Shown piece after piece: positions 10,483 through 19,885 of a stretch of 33,841 nt of DNA (within the stretch, counting starts at the first letter, position 1; every line of letters begins with the position of its first letter). A program made the position numbers and the translations under genes. Under the pieces are notes generated by a model that searched no databases, was not told where the DNA came from, and was given only the letters and a program-made list of their open reading frames with translations. Source of the stretch: Entrophospora sp. SA101 (Eukaryota; Glomeromycota; Glomeromycetes; Entrophosporales; Entrophosporaceae); assembly GCA_958430865.1 (NCBI GenBank), contig CAUDNR010000349.1, positions 1 to 33,841 of the forward strand, written 5' to 3'.

Positions 10483-11445
10483 TTAAATCCTAGCATAATG
10501 CCTTAAAATATTATTCGGTATTCTACCAATTTTAACATTGTTGTAATTTTTGCTCTCCAAATCTGGGTCAACCGCCAACGCTGCCACTTCTAAAAACTGC
10601 TTTTCCTCTTTCGAATTCAGCAAAAAGTTTAGTAATCCATCTGTCAACATCCCTTCCACCACCGCTAATAAAACATCCCCTTTTTTGCCACAAAAATATT
10701 CATTTTCGGGCTGATAATCATATTCTAATTGGGTAGCGACCAATTTCGCTAATTTACCATTTAAAACATTTTCGGCTAAACAAATTATTCCGGAATGAGT
10801 ATCAAACATAGATTTTTCCACTGAAAAATAAGTAAATCCACCGTCGCCAGTTCAATTAACTTCCTCACTAATTCCGCCTTTATCCTCGCCGCTAATAACT
10901 TTTTTTAATCGCGGAACCGCAAAAGTATTAACTGTATCCTCATTTTTTTCCACAATAACCCACTTTCTCCTTAATTTTTGTGCCACTGCCGCAGTTGTCC
11001 CTGAACCAGCAAAATAATCCAGCACAATATCACCTTCATTCGTAGCAATTTGGATAATTCTTTGGAGCAGCCTTTCTGGTTTGGGGGTTTGAAAAGGTTC
11101 AATATCCGGGAATAATTTTAAGATTTCTTTTTTGGCTTCATTGTTATGTCCCGCTTCCTCGTGCGACCACCAAGTTGTAGGCATAAGGTCGCTTGCCTCT
11201 GAAAGAAAAAACTTTATTCTTGGAACATTATTTCTTTCTTTGCCTCACCAAATAAGGTTATTTTTTAGTAGTTCATCAAATCTCTCTCTTTTCATTCTTC
11301 ATGAACGTCCGGGTGGGGGAGTGATAATTTTTCCACCAGGAGTAGTGATAGAGTACCTATTTCCGGTAATTTCTCCAATAGTAAAATCTCCTTCTATCCA
11401 CGAACCACGTGGGTCATTATCGGGGTTTTTGTAAATCTTATTCAT
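10483..11445 (-). CDS. mod: Type III DNA methyltransferase Mod, C-terminal part
   Basis: This 320-residue frame begins MNKIYKNPDNDPRGSW, the segment that normally continues the Mod protein after LPRT. It includes the PGGKIITPPPGRSWR target-recognition region, FFLSEASDLMPTTWW, and the SAM-binding motif DYFAGSGTTAAVAQKL (FxGxG). It ends with the C-terminal domain typical of Type III Mod (LVATQLEYDYQPENEYFCG). With the N-terminal frame it would make an m6A methyltransferase of the beta class, with DPPF before FxGxG. The ATG overlaps the TGA at the end of the homologous N-terminal part (ATGA). One added A in an AAA run would fuse the two frames. Confidence 0.8.
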
Positions 11446-12056
11446 TTGGCAGTGCGAGGCAAACGATTAAGTTCTAGTCTCTCCTTGTTTTTGGCAAAGA
11501 TTAATATATAATCATGGCTAAATGAGATATTTTTAGATAATCCTTTTGGAGAATATACTTTTTGCCACACAATGGTAGCCACAAAATTTTCCTTCCCAAA
11601 AATTTCATCCAAAACCAGTTTAAAATGATATAATTCGGTGTCGTCTAAATGAACTCACAAGGAGCCATCATCACTTAATAATTCATAGGCTTTTAGCACT
11701 CTATCTCGCATCATAGTTAATCAAACTGAATGCTCTAATTGGTCGTCATAATTAGCAAACATTTGTCCGGTATTGAAAGGTGGGTCAATATAAATTAACT
11801 TGACTTTGTTGACATATTTTTTTCGATATTCTGGGATTTTGGTTAAACTAGTCAGAGCATTTAAACTATCGCCACAAATTATTAGGTTATCAGCCGAATT
11901 CTCGCCAAATTTTTCCATAGATTTTAGCAACCTTACTTCCGAAACCCGATAATCATTTGGTTCCGCTCATTCATACTTAACTTTCTCATAATCACTAACA
12001 ATCAGAGTTTTATTTTTGTTAACTCAATTTAGTTCTAATTTACCGGATAGTTTCAT
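11394..12056 (-). CDS. mod: Type III DNA methyltransferase Mod, N-terminal part
   Basis: The frame contains NLIICGDSLNALTSL and catalytic motif IV LIYIDPPFNTGQ (DPPF), followed by SLWVHLDDTELYHFKLVLDEIFG, all diagnostic of Type III Mod. Homology runs to LNRLPRTAK. There the TGA (Trp in this genome) overlaps the ATG of the C-terminal frame, and this frame then runs on for about 17 unrelated residues to TAG. The upstream ATG at 12065 is an alternative start. The gene is either frameshifted, phase-variable or, if UGA stops here, a coupled two-part gene. It follows a short DUF3800-like ORF by 5-14 bases. Confidence 0.8.
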
Positions 12057-12070
12057 ATTAATCATATTTT

Positions 12071-12217
12071 TTAAAGTCTTCTTTGCAAACCATTCGCAAT
12101 AATATCAGCGATTTGTATTCCTTGATATTTTTTTGAATCTAAATCAGTCTGCATAAAAATCTTTACTTTACCGTTGGGCGATTCTTCCAAAATTGTTCTT
12201 ATTTTTTGGTTTGCCAC
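12071..12217 (-). CDS. short ORF resembling the C-terminus of DUF3800 proteins
   Basis: This 48-residue frame with a GTG start ends in KKYQGIQIADIIANGLQRRL. It resembles the C-terminal QxADxIAG helix of DUF3800 proteins, which are RNase H-like and often sit with defence genes. The N-terminal catalytic part is absent, so it is probably a remnant. It directly precedes mod. Confidence 0.35.
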   Translation of the reverse strand: MANQKIRTILEESPNGKVKIFMQTDLDSKKYQGIQIADIIANGLQRRL

Positions 12218-12518
12218 AATAATAATTTTATACAATTACTTTTATCAAAAAACAATTCTCTACACAAGATATTTATATTTGCACGTATACGAGAACCATT
12301 CATAATTTTGCTATGAGTATATTTTAGGTATACCAACTAAAAAGAGTGCTGAAACTAGGCATTATTTGCTTAAACTTTTCAACATTTTGCCCTAACTATG
12401 CTTAAAACTAAATTATCTATTGTAAAGATTTGGGTAAGTTGTAAGGTTCTAAAAGACTGAACATCTGCCTGAAGCCTCCTAGATCTAACCAAATCTTGAG
12501 AGTAGATTACTAAAAAAG
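12218..12518. other. intergenic region, no convincing gene
   Basis: This stretch of about 300 bases has no supported gene. A short plus-strand frame (12398-12505, MLKTKLSIVKIWVSCK...) and open frames on the other strand overlap here without family signals. No HigB-like toxin could be found next to the antitoxin gene. Confidence 0.4.
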
Positions 12519-12821
12519 CTAACTCCTCTCCTGCCAAGGTTGAATTTCCCGACGAATTTTTGTCACTACTTTTTGGTCGGCTAAGCATTCCAATTCATAA
12601 TCTCTTTGTAAATCTAACCAGAGTTCCGGAGAAGTATCAAAATAAGCACTTAATCGTAAAGAGGTATCAAGCGTAATTGGTCTTTTTCCCTGGCAGATTT
12701 CGTTAATGCGCTTAAAAGAAACTCGCAAGTCGCGGGCTAGTTGGACTTGGCTGATTTTCCTTTGTAGCAATAACTCTTTTTTGAGGATGGTTCCGGGATG
12801 GATAGGCGGGAGTTTTTTCAT
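12519..12821 (-). CDS. higA: HigA-family XRE antitoxin
   Basis: This 100-residue protein begins with the HigA/VapI signature IHPGTILKKELL. An XRE helix-turn-helix follows (ISQVQLARDLRVSFKRINEICQ), then GKRPITLDTSLRLSAYFDTSPELWLDLQRDYEL, very typical of the HigA addiction-module antidote family. HigA normally represses its own operon and neutralises the HigB mRNA interferase encoded just upstream. No HigB frame is visible in the 200 bases upstream or the 300 bases downstream, so this looks like an orphan antitoxin. The frame is intact and TGA-free. Confidence 0.85.
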   Translation of the reverse strand: MKKLPPIHPGTILKKELLLQRKISQVQLARDLRVSFKRINEICQGKRPITLDTSLRLSAYFDTSPELWLDLQRDYELECLADQKVVTKIRREIQPWQERS

Positions 12822-13019
12822 AGCAGTTATTTAAAAAATTTTAGTTCTTTAGTTTGACGGTATTTTCTGTTCAGTTTTTACTCAATGAAAACAGCCAAAG
12901 AATGTTTTTGTTAGTTATAACTTTTTTTGATGTGGTGGGAAACATATTAGAGGTTTGCTTTTATTTCTTAGCGGGGTTGTTTTGTCTCAGTTTTTTATAA
13001 TTGCTTTGGCAAGGAGGAT

Positions 13020-14267
13020 TTAACTTGTAATTGGATTATTTTGTTGGGTTTTTGTTTTTTTCTGTTTTAACTTTTCTAATAATTCATTTTCAGTTAATTT
13101 ACTTGTTGTGTTTAGAGAATAAGTATAGACCAATTTCAGTTCCTTGGTTTTTATTTCTTGTGAGCCAATTACTAGATAATAAGGTATTTTTTTTTTATAA
13201 GTTTGCTTAATGCGATAATTTAAAGTTTTTTCTTGCCAAATTTCACTACGGAAATGGTTAGACAATAGTTTTTTTTGTAAGTTTTCACTGAATTCGGTTA
13301 TTTCTTTTTGGTCGTTTAAAGGTAGAATAACTAATTGAACAGGTGTTAATCAGAAAGGCAATTTGCCGCTGGTTTGCTCTAGCAGTAAAGAAATAAATCT
13401 TTGGTAAGAACCAATCGGGCTTTGATGGATGATGATGGGAGTTTGTAATTTTTGTTCTTTGTCTATATACTGTAAATTAAATTTTTGCGGTAAAAGAAAA
13501 TCTAATTGAATAGTAGCAATAGTAATATATTTGCCGTCAGCGGCTTTTACTTCTAAATCTAATTTTGGACCATAAAAGGCTGCTTCTCCTTTTTGGACTA
13601 AATAATTTAATTTCATTTCCTCCAAGGCAGTTATTAGTAAATTTTCAGATTTTTGTCATAATTCTTTGTCCGGATGATATTTTTCCTTATTATGAGGGTC
13701 ATGAAGAGAACAAATTAGCCTTTCGATAGTAAAATTTAAGTTATCTAGTATAGTTTTGATAAAATGATAATTTCTTTTTAATTCTTCTTTTAAGTTTTCA
13801 ATATTTACAAAGGTATGGTGGTCGGCTAATTCGAACCAACGAGGACGTTCTAATCCTTTCAACGCTCCTGAAGTCTCATAACGAAATAAAAGTGAATTTT
13901 CACATAAACGGAAAGGTAATTCTCGGTAAGAACGTGGTCTTTGCTGATAAATCAAGCAATGGTGAGGACAAGTCATAGGACGCAGATAATAAGTTTCATT
14001 ATTACGGCTGACCTCTGGGAACATGTAACCTTGATAATGTGATAAATGACCGCTAATTTGGTATAATTCTTTATTTCCGAGGACAGGGGTAATTACTTCT
14101 TGAAAATTATATTCAATTCAATTTTGACGAATAAACTGTTGAATTTGGTTGCGAATAAATACTCAATTAGGCAGGAGAATGGGTAAGCCTTGACCAGTTT
14201 TTTCATCGAGAGCATACAAATCCAAGTCTTTAGCAATTTCGCGGTGGTCTTGTTTTTTTATTTCCAT
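13020..14267 (-). CDS. thrS: threonyl-tRNA synthetase without editing domains
   Basis: This 415-residue protein contains only the class II catalytic core and anticodon-binding domain of ThrRS. Visible are MFPEVSRNNETYYLRPMTCPHHCLIYQ (the Cys zinc ligand in MTCPHH), motif 2 LLFRYETSGALKGLERPRWFELADHHTF, TIQLDFLLPQKFNLQY, and the motif 3 region IIIHQSPIGSYQRFISLLLE. The anticodon domain has LTPVQLVILPL. Bacterial ThrRS is about 640 residues, with N-terminal TGS and editing domains. Here residue 1 is only a short distance before the catalytic core, so both are missing. Loss of ThrRS editing is known in some mycoplasmas such as M. mobile. The motif 2 segment is also divergent (ADHHTF for DDAHIF). 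Confidence 0.93.
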
Positions 14268-14320
14268 TTATTATAAAAGTAATTTTTACAAAAACAGTCA
14301 AGAATTCCCTAACTTCTATA

Positions 14321-14340
14321 AGCCAAGGGGCGAATTGGCT
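14321..14340. promoter_or_regulatory. 6-bp inverted repeat between divergent genes
   Basis: AGCCAA and TTGGCT flank an 8-base spacer, forming a perfect inverted repeat 54 bases upstream of thrS and just upstream of the divergent small membrane gene. It could be an operator or a small hairpin in the thrS leader. A TATAAT lies directly before the right-hand ATG (14350-14355). Confidence 0.3.
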
Positions 14341-14353
14341 AAAACTTGCTATA

Positions 14354-14557
14354 ATGCTAAAAAGTTGAATAGGAAGTTTTATACTGTGTCTAGTTTTTTG
14401 TTTGTTTATTGCACTAATAGCCTTCTTAGTTTCGACCGAACTGCCTAGTAGAGGAAGATGACCAGACGGAAAAAAAGTTAATTGAAAAGTTGATCGAAAG
14501 AGAATTAGACCAATATTATTGTTTATTGTTTTCTATTATTTTTCCATAAATCTTTAA
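14354..14557 (+). CDS. small two-helix membrane protein
   Basis: This 67-residue frame has a hydrophobic N-terminal segment (GSFILCLVFCLFIALIAFLV), a basic loop (RGRWPDGKKVNWKVDRKRIR) and a second hydrophobic segment (PILLFIVFYYFSINL). Three Trp are read from TGA. No family is recognised; size and topology are like SecG or YneF-type proteins, but no motif supports either. A TATAAT overlaps the ATG, so a later start or another promoter may apply. Confidence 0.4.
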
Positions 14558-14662
14558 AATTTTTCTTTCTCCCGCGTGCATTCATTATTAGATAAGCATA
14601 TAAAAATTTGGGACTAATTTATTATCCAAATAAAATGCTAATTTTTTGCTAAATTATTCAAA

Positions 14663-15543
14663 TTAAGTGTTAGTATTTTTCTTTTTTCTTGCTAATAAGA
14701 GAATAATAATTAACGCAAAATGACTAAAACTGCTGCTATTCCTATTTTAGCGTTAGTTGAAAGTCCTTTGCCTTGCCTCATTGTTTTCTTTTCCTGCTTG
14801 GTTTTATTCTCAGCAGGGTTTTGTTCTTTTATTTCTTGAAAACTATCTCAATCAAAACTTTTGTTGCTACCAAGAGACAAAGTATCATAGCCAAATTCAT
14901 TGCTATTCCAAAGGCCAAAAACTCACTCTTTAATATTCATGGTAAAAGTTTTTCCTGCTGTCTCTGTTAAAATATTGCTATTATAGAATTTGCTTTCTTT
15001 TAATTCTTTGGCTTCTGATATTGCTCCACCATGAGGCTCAAAAAAACAAAAAAGGAGTTGAGTAATTGGCGGCATTCCTTCTATTCCGAGGTCAAGCGGT
15101 TCAATTTTTAGCAAATGTTTATAATCTCCGTTTTTTCTTATGTCTATTTTGTGCTGACTAATAACTTTAAAAGTGATAGGAGTATCTATTTCTCCTTCTG
15201 TTTTTTCCAGTTGGTTCGTGTCTTTCACTAACAAACCATCTAGATACCAAGGATTTTTTGATAATCCCTCCGCAATATTTATGAAATTTGGCTTAAACTT
15301 TAAATTGCTGAGTGGAGTAGAAAAAAAGTCGTCATTTTTGCGGTTCCTAATTTGCTTAATCAATTGAGGGTTATTGTCCGGGACAATTAAAATCGGTGCT
15401 CGGTTGCCAATTATGATGAGATAATCATTTTTTCTCAGAGGCTGAAAAAGTAAATATTTTACGCTTCCTTCTGTGTAAAAATCAGGTTTTTCGCCCAATA
15501 ACGGAATAATAAGTCGAAAAGAAACGATATTTTTAGCACTCAT
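14663..15543 (-). pseudogene. membrane-anchored protein frameshifted within its C-terminal helix
   Basis: The frame from 15543 gives a 277-residue protein that stops at 14710. Most of it is soluble and beta-rich (FRLIIPLLGEKPDFY, NDYLIIIGNRAPILIVPDN) with no recognised family. The end enters a hydrophobic stretch (AKIGIAAVLV) and then stops at ILR. In a neighbouring frame the hydrophobic segment continues as HFALIIILLLARKKKNTNT and stops at 14663, giving the usual helix plus Lys/Arg tail. Adding one T to a T4 run would join them. The assembled copy therefore lacks half its anchor. The N-terminal sequence GLWNSNEFGYDTLSLG region is intact, and UGA is read as Trp. Confidence 0.6.
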
Positions 15544-15597
15544 AAGTTATTTTTTTGATTCTTTGAGAAAAATAGGGCTATTGGTTGCTTTCCCTTA

Positions 15598-16179
15598 TTA
15601 TTCGCTTTTATTCCTTAGTGGGGAAGGAATATCAGTAATAATTTTTTCTAACAGCAAATCCACATTTTTGCCAGTTTTAGCTGAAATTAAGCAAATATTC
15701 TCCCGCGAGCAACTTAAAAGTTCCATTAATTGATTTTGAACTTTTTCTACTTGGGCGTGGGGCAAGTCAATTTTATTAATGACCGGAATAATTTTTAATC
15801 CTTGTTGCCGAGCAATTTCATAATAAGTTAAAGTTTGGGCTTGAATTCCTTTAATGGCATCTACTAATAAAATTACCCCTTCGCAAGTAGCCAGGGAACG
15901 AGAAACTTCATAATGAAAATCAAAATGTCCCGGGGTATCAATTAAGTTTAAAATATAAGGTTCGGAGCCTTCCGGAGGGTAATATAACTGAACCGCATTA
16001 AGTTTAATGGTAATTCCTTTTTCTTGTTCTAAGGTCAAACTGTCTAAAATTCTTTCTAGCGTCTGTTTGCTATTTTTGAAGTTAGTTAACTCTAATATCC
16101 GGTCAGCCAAGGTAGATTTTCCGTGGTCGATATGGGCAATAATGGAGAAATTTCTAATTTTTTCGGTTTTGATGAGCAT
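15598..16179 (-). CDS. lepA: elongation factor 4 (LepA), GTPase-domain half of a split gene
   Basis: This complete 193-residue ORF is domain I of LepA/EF4, the ribosome-associated GTPase. G1 is AHIDHGKST (residues 15-23), switch [13 protein letters not shown]3 DTPGHFDF, G4 NKIDLPHA and G5 SAKTG. It ends [11 protein letters not shown], exactly at the linker where full-length LepA (about 600 residues) passes into domain II, and stops at TAA. The remaining domains are encoded as a separate ORF at 27116-28387 on the opposite strand. The two proteins add up to 616 residues with no missing segment. Motif residues look functional, so the halves may work in trans. Confidence 0.93.
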   Translation of the reverse strand: MLIKTEKIRNFSIIAHIDHGKSTLADRILELTNFKNSKQTLERILDSLTLEQEKGITIKLNAVQLYYPPEGSEPYILNLIDTPGHFDFHYEVSRSLATCEGVILLVDAIKGIQAQTLTYYEIARQQGLKIIPVINKIDLPHAQVEKVQNQLMELLSCSRENICLISAKTGKNVDLLLEKIITDIPSPLRNKSE

Positions 16180-16378
16180 ACAATGTTTATTTTGTTTTTT
16201 CAGATTTTAGTTGACAGCCATAGGATTTTGGCACTTTCACTTACAAAGAAATTTTAAAGTTTTATCAAGCTGTGAGAAGTAAAGTAGAATTGAAAAAAAT
16301 CAGTTATCTCGTTTTAGAAAGCTAAACTGTGCTTTTTTTAAAAACTACATAAAACTTAAAAATAAAGCGATAAAAGAA
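16180..16378. other. intergenic region, no gene seen
   Basis: AT-rich spacer between divergent lepA-N and a small membrane ORF. A TTGACA occurs at 16212-16217 without a matching -10 at the right distance. The frame of the next gene stays open upstream of its GTG without a better start. Confidence 0.3.
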
Positions 16379-16522
16379 GTGCGTAAAAATTTGGAAAAAG
16401 GACGAAGCAGAGTTAATGCCAAGGGACACCAACCCGAAAAAGGAAATTATATTATTCCAATAGTGGTAGTTGGGGGAGTTTTGGTGAGTGGATTGTTTTT
16501 ATTTGGTTTAATAAGAGCGTAA
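16379..16522 (+). CDS. short membrane-anchor protein
   Basis: This 47-residue frame with a GTG start has a basic N-terminus (RKNLEKGRSRVNAKGHQPEKG) and one hydrophobic helix IIPIVVVGGVLVSGLFLFGL, ending LIRA. The helix resembles that of the 19882-20118 protein (VVVGVVLISGI). The frame remains open upstream to about 16287 without an ATG, so this may be the anchor end of a larger decayed gene. Confidence 0.4.
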   Translation: MRKNLEKGRSRVNAKGHQPEKGNYIIPIVVVGGVLVSGLFLFGLIRA

Positions 16523-16707
16523 AGTGATAGATTAGACATAATATAAATTTTTAGTTTGGTAGAAAATTTCCCTAACAAAAGACTAATATTTTTTTTGTAC
16601 TTTGGCAATTGGGCGATTTAAATTCTCAAAACCAAGAAATTAAGTTGTTATCGGTCCCTGCTGTTCCTGTCTCTAGTCCAAGAAAAAAAGCAAAATTTAA
16701 TATATAA
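16523..16707. other. region upstream of pheT-N, no clear gene
   Basis: A frame ending at TAA just before pheT encodes LLSVPAVPVSSPRKKAKFNI without a start codon or recognisable family. A TATAAT-like box (CATAATATAAAT) lies near 16540. No PheS-like sequence is present, so pheS is not adjacent. Confidence 0.3.
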
Positions 16708-17691
16708 ATGTATATACCTTGAAACTGACTAAAAAGCCATCTTAATTTCCCTGAGAACATTCAGCCACAAAAAATTGCAGAAAAATTAACTGAACTAGGA
16801 TTAGAAACTGAAATAATTGGACAAGATTGACAGTTTACTCCTTTGCCAAATCGCTTAGACCTTTTTTCATGATGAGGAATTGCTCAAGAGATAGGCATTT
16901 TATTAAACTATCCTTTAAACTTACCATTTACAAAACAGAAAAAAATAAATAATTTAACCAAACAAGAAGTAAATTGAGGAAAAGTCGTTGTTAACACTCC
17001 TTATTGCTCCAAAATCCAATTAGCCTTAATTCAAAATATCAAAATCCAACCTTCTCCACAATGAATAAAAGATTATTTGGCTAGTAATAATGTTGCTTCA
17101 ATTAATAACGTTGTTGATATTGCTAGTTTAGTAATGCTCGAAACCGGACAACCTTTACATATTCATGACTATGACAAATTAACTGGCAAAGAAATCATTA
17201 TTCGGCAAGCATTTGAAAAAGAGGAAATAACTATTCTTTCAGAAAAAACTTTCTCTTTAACTACCGAAGATATTGTAATTTCTGCTAACCAAGGAACAAT
17301 AAGTTTAGCAGGAATTAGTGGAAGCAGAAAAACAGCAGTAAATAACCAAACTATGAATATCTTGATTGAAAGTGCTAAATTTTCTCCTTATTCGATCAAA
17401 AAAACCAGCCAACGCTTAGCAATTTTTACCCATGCCAGTCAATATTTTAGCAAAAGTTTTAACTTGTCTTTTGGGGATTATGCTTTGGGTCGAGCAATTG
17501 AATTAATTAGAGAAATTTGCCAAGGAAAAAGTGAATCAATAGTCTGCTGAGAGAAAAAAACCAGCCAACAAAATGAAAAAAACGTCACTATTACCCAAGA
17601 ATTTATTGAAAAAAAGTTAGGAGCAAAATTTGAAGCAAAGAAACTAGAAGAGATTTTAAGCCGTTTACAATTTTCTTTTAAAAAAAAGTAA
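16708..17691 (+). CDS. pheT: phenylalanyl-tRNA synthetase beta subunit, N-terminal half of a split gene
   Basis: This complete 327-residue ORF covers PheT from its start (MYIPWNWLKSHL) through the B3/B4 domain (INNVVDIASLVMLETGQPLH) and HASQYFSKSF. It ends within the first part of domain B5 (FIEKKLGAKFEAKKLEEIL...FSFKKK). The TAA falls where PheT normally continues into the second part of B5. That continuation starts as its own ORF at 24293. The EMAP/tRNA-binding domain (about 110 residues, B2) is absent: LGLETEIIGQD passes directly into LPNRLDLFSWWGIAQEIG. Trp codons are TGA throughout. The ORF ends in an A8 run. Confidence 0.93.
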
Positions 17692-17810
17692 TGCTTATAA
17701 GAATGTGCTTATTACTACTAATTAATGAACTTTTCCTGATTCTCAAACGAAGCAAAGGCGGAATTGATCGTTTTTACACAGATACTGTGTTGACTTTTGC
17801 CGGCATCCTT

Positions 17811-19114
17811 TTAATTTTTTTTCTTACGCAAAGCGAGCCAAAGCAAGAAACCAATTAAGCCAGCACCCACCAGGCAAGCACAAATAATCAAAGCAACACT
17901 CCCGCCGCTTAATTTACCTTCCGGATGTTGTTGATTGTCAAATTTTTCCATTTTCTTGGCAAACTGGTTCAGTTCTTCTTGAGCGACGGAATTGCCAAAA
18001 CCAAGCGAAAATCTCATCGGTTTTTGGTTATTTCCTTTCTGCCTTTGTAAATTTTCCAATTGGCTTTGTTTTTTTTCTAACTCTTTTTGGTAATTTTCTA
18101 TCTTTCCATCGCCAATATGGAAATTGGGGTCAGCGGAACTAGGTTCTCTACTCTCTCTCTCTCTCTCTCCGCCTTTAAGTCCTGAATTTCTTTTTGCAAC
18201 CGCTTAATTTCTTCTTGTAGTTGGTGAGTATTAGTTTCATTAAATTGGTGGATAGTTATTTGTTGTGTTATTGGCAAAATTTTATTTATTGTAGCAGTAG
18301 AAGCCTTTTTCACATAAAATCTTCTTTGTATTGCTCACTGGTTAAATTGTTGAGTTATTCTTTTAATCATCCTGTTTTGCATTTCTTCTGGGCTAATGCT
18401 TTCATTTAAGCCGATTTGTAAACAATCATGAATTAAGTTTTCGTCTAACATACCGGCAAATAAATTAACTGCTGATTTTAAAAGATGCTTGGTTTCTGCT
18501 CTTCAAGCTACCGGAATTTGGTTATAAATTTCAGTTTCGGTATCAATGGCTTTAATGGCAAATTTTCGCAAGACTTCGCGTGCTGCTCGAATATCTTCTA
18601 CACTGAAATTTCTCAATATTTCTTTTTCTTTTTCTTCATCCATTTTAGTAAATCCGCGGTTTCTCAATTGTTCTTTGACATAATGAATAATTTGCTCAAA
18701 ATTTGAACGCATCTGCTGATAAGTGGCATCATCAATTTCACTTGTATCTTCTACTGCCACATAATTATTGATATATTGGCTAAACCGAGCAAGTAATTTG
18801 TTAATGATAGCATTGCCTTTATTATTACAAAGGATATCCAAGCAATCTTTGGCAAAATGATCAAAATCATTTGAGAAAGCCTGGCTACAATTTATTGCTG
18901 CATCTAATAATTCTTGCTGAGCAGGAGTGTTCGCTTGTTAGCGAAGTTGCTGAAATACCATTTGTTGAAATTGCTCGCGATACCTCCGAATATCCTGAAC
19001 GCTAATTGAACGCAAAATGGCTTTATTGTCTGGGCTTAATTCTCCTTGTTCCCAAATTTCTTGTCCGACTTTTTGGAAAAACATAGCAATTTGTTTAATA
19101 TTATCGATATCCAT
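17811..19114 (-). pseudogene. membrane-anchored coiled-coil protein, broken by a stop codon and a GA-repeat frameshift
   Basis: From ATG 19114 the frame encodes 58 residues (MDIDNIKQIAMFFQKVGQ...) and meets TAA at 18938-18940. The same frame then stays open to 18098, encoding helical sequence with a repeat of the first motif (SVQDIRRYREQF and SVEDIRAAREVL). It passes into a coiled coil (LQEEIKRLQKEIQDLKAERERER). The (GA)9 tract at 18151-18169 lies there. The assembled length sends the frame to a stop, while the other frame continues as GDGKIENYQKELEKKQSQL to the anchor (SVALIICACLVGAGLIGFLL) and tail LRKKKN. Losing one GA unit or gaining two restores the C-terminus. No family is recognised. 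Confidence 0.65.
18151..18169. repeat. (CT)9 dinucleotide tract inside a coding region
   Basis: A 19-base CT/GA tract lies in the coiled-coil part of the minus-strand gene, exactly where its two reading frames meet. Change by one or two units would switch the C-terminal membrane anchor on or off. Confidence 0.85.
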
Positions 19115-19171
19115 ATTTAAAATTTTACATGCGTACAGATTTTTTATAGTTTAAATAAAAATATAACTATC

Positions 19172-19648
19172 ATGGAAAAAAATATAAATTGAAAAGAAAA
19201 TAACAACAACAAATACATCCCCAAAGCCCTAGAAACATTCCAGGTAGCTTATTTGGAAACCAATCAGGAGGTAAAAAAATCTTCTTTATCCCCCGCTGCT
19301 AGAAGTAAAGTAATTAGGAAATGAGGAGGTGGTTATGTCAGTGAAAATCAAGATGTTTATGGACCTTGTTGTAATTGTAGTGGCGAAAACAAAAAGCTTA
19401 AATTTCGCCTCAAGATAGTTCTTAAAAATTGCGTAGATGGAGAGATCGGCGGAACAGTTTACAGCACTAGTGTGGCTGAAAAAGCAGTACGAGAAATCAA
19501 GAATGCAGAAGGTCATTGAGCAGGAGATGCAAAAACCAGTGCTTTTAGCCAATCAAACAGAGATATGCTGGCGGATTGAGTTACTGGCGTAGTTGATCGT
19601 CATAAAAATGGCGAAAATATCGATGAGACGGCAGAAGTAGGCGGGTAA
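19172..19648 (+). CDS. hypothetical soluble protein
   Basis: This 158-residue protein has four TGA-Trp codons and no recognised family. It begins Asn/Lys-rich (MEKNINWKENNNNK), has a Cys cluster YGPCCNCSGENKKLKF that could bind metal, and later EKAVREIKNAEGHW and DWVTGVVDRHKNGENI. No membrane segment or signal peptide is seen. It starts 57 bases from the divergent broken gene at 19114 and is followed after 9 bases by the next ORF, so these plus-strand genes look like an operon of accessory proteins. Confidence 0.5.
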
Positions 19649-19657
19649 AAGATTTAA

Positions 19658-19885
19658 GTGGTGAAAGAAAAAAGAGAGTTTTTTTTCAAAGTCAAAATTA
19701 AAGATAGAGACGGAAAGGTCAAAGAATTGTCTGGGAAAAAAGTTATAGAAATTACTTGGGATGAAAATAATATAGGCGAAAATAAGAAAGAGGGAGATTT
19801 AATAACTTTCGAAAAAGATGGTAATAGTTACAAATTTGTCGTGAAAATTAGGAGAATAAAAAAGGCTGGTTTAAAGATAGCATGA
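19658..19885 (+). CDS. hypothetical beta-rich protein, ends at an ATGA junction
   Basis: From GTG 19658 (or 19661) the frame encodes a 75-residue charged beta-rich domain (FFFKVKIKDRDGKVKEL, KFVVKIRRIKKAGLK). It resembles the N-terminal part of the 23375-23716 protein (KVKYKDPRGGEAK). A TGA at 19883-19885 overlaps the ATG of the next gene. If UGA is Trp, this frame runs on to 20197 straight through the next gene with shadow-like sequence. Either this TGA stops translation or a frameshift has separated the domain from the membrane anchor in the next ORF, which together would give the same layout as the 23375 protein. Confidence 0.45.
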   Translation: MVKEKREFFFKVKIKDRDGKVKELSGKKVIEITWDENNIGENKKEGDLITFEKDGNSYKFVVKIRRIKKAGLKIA

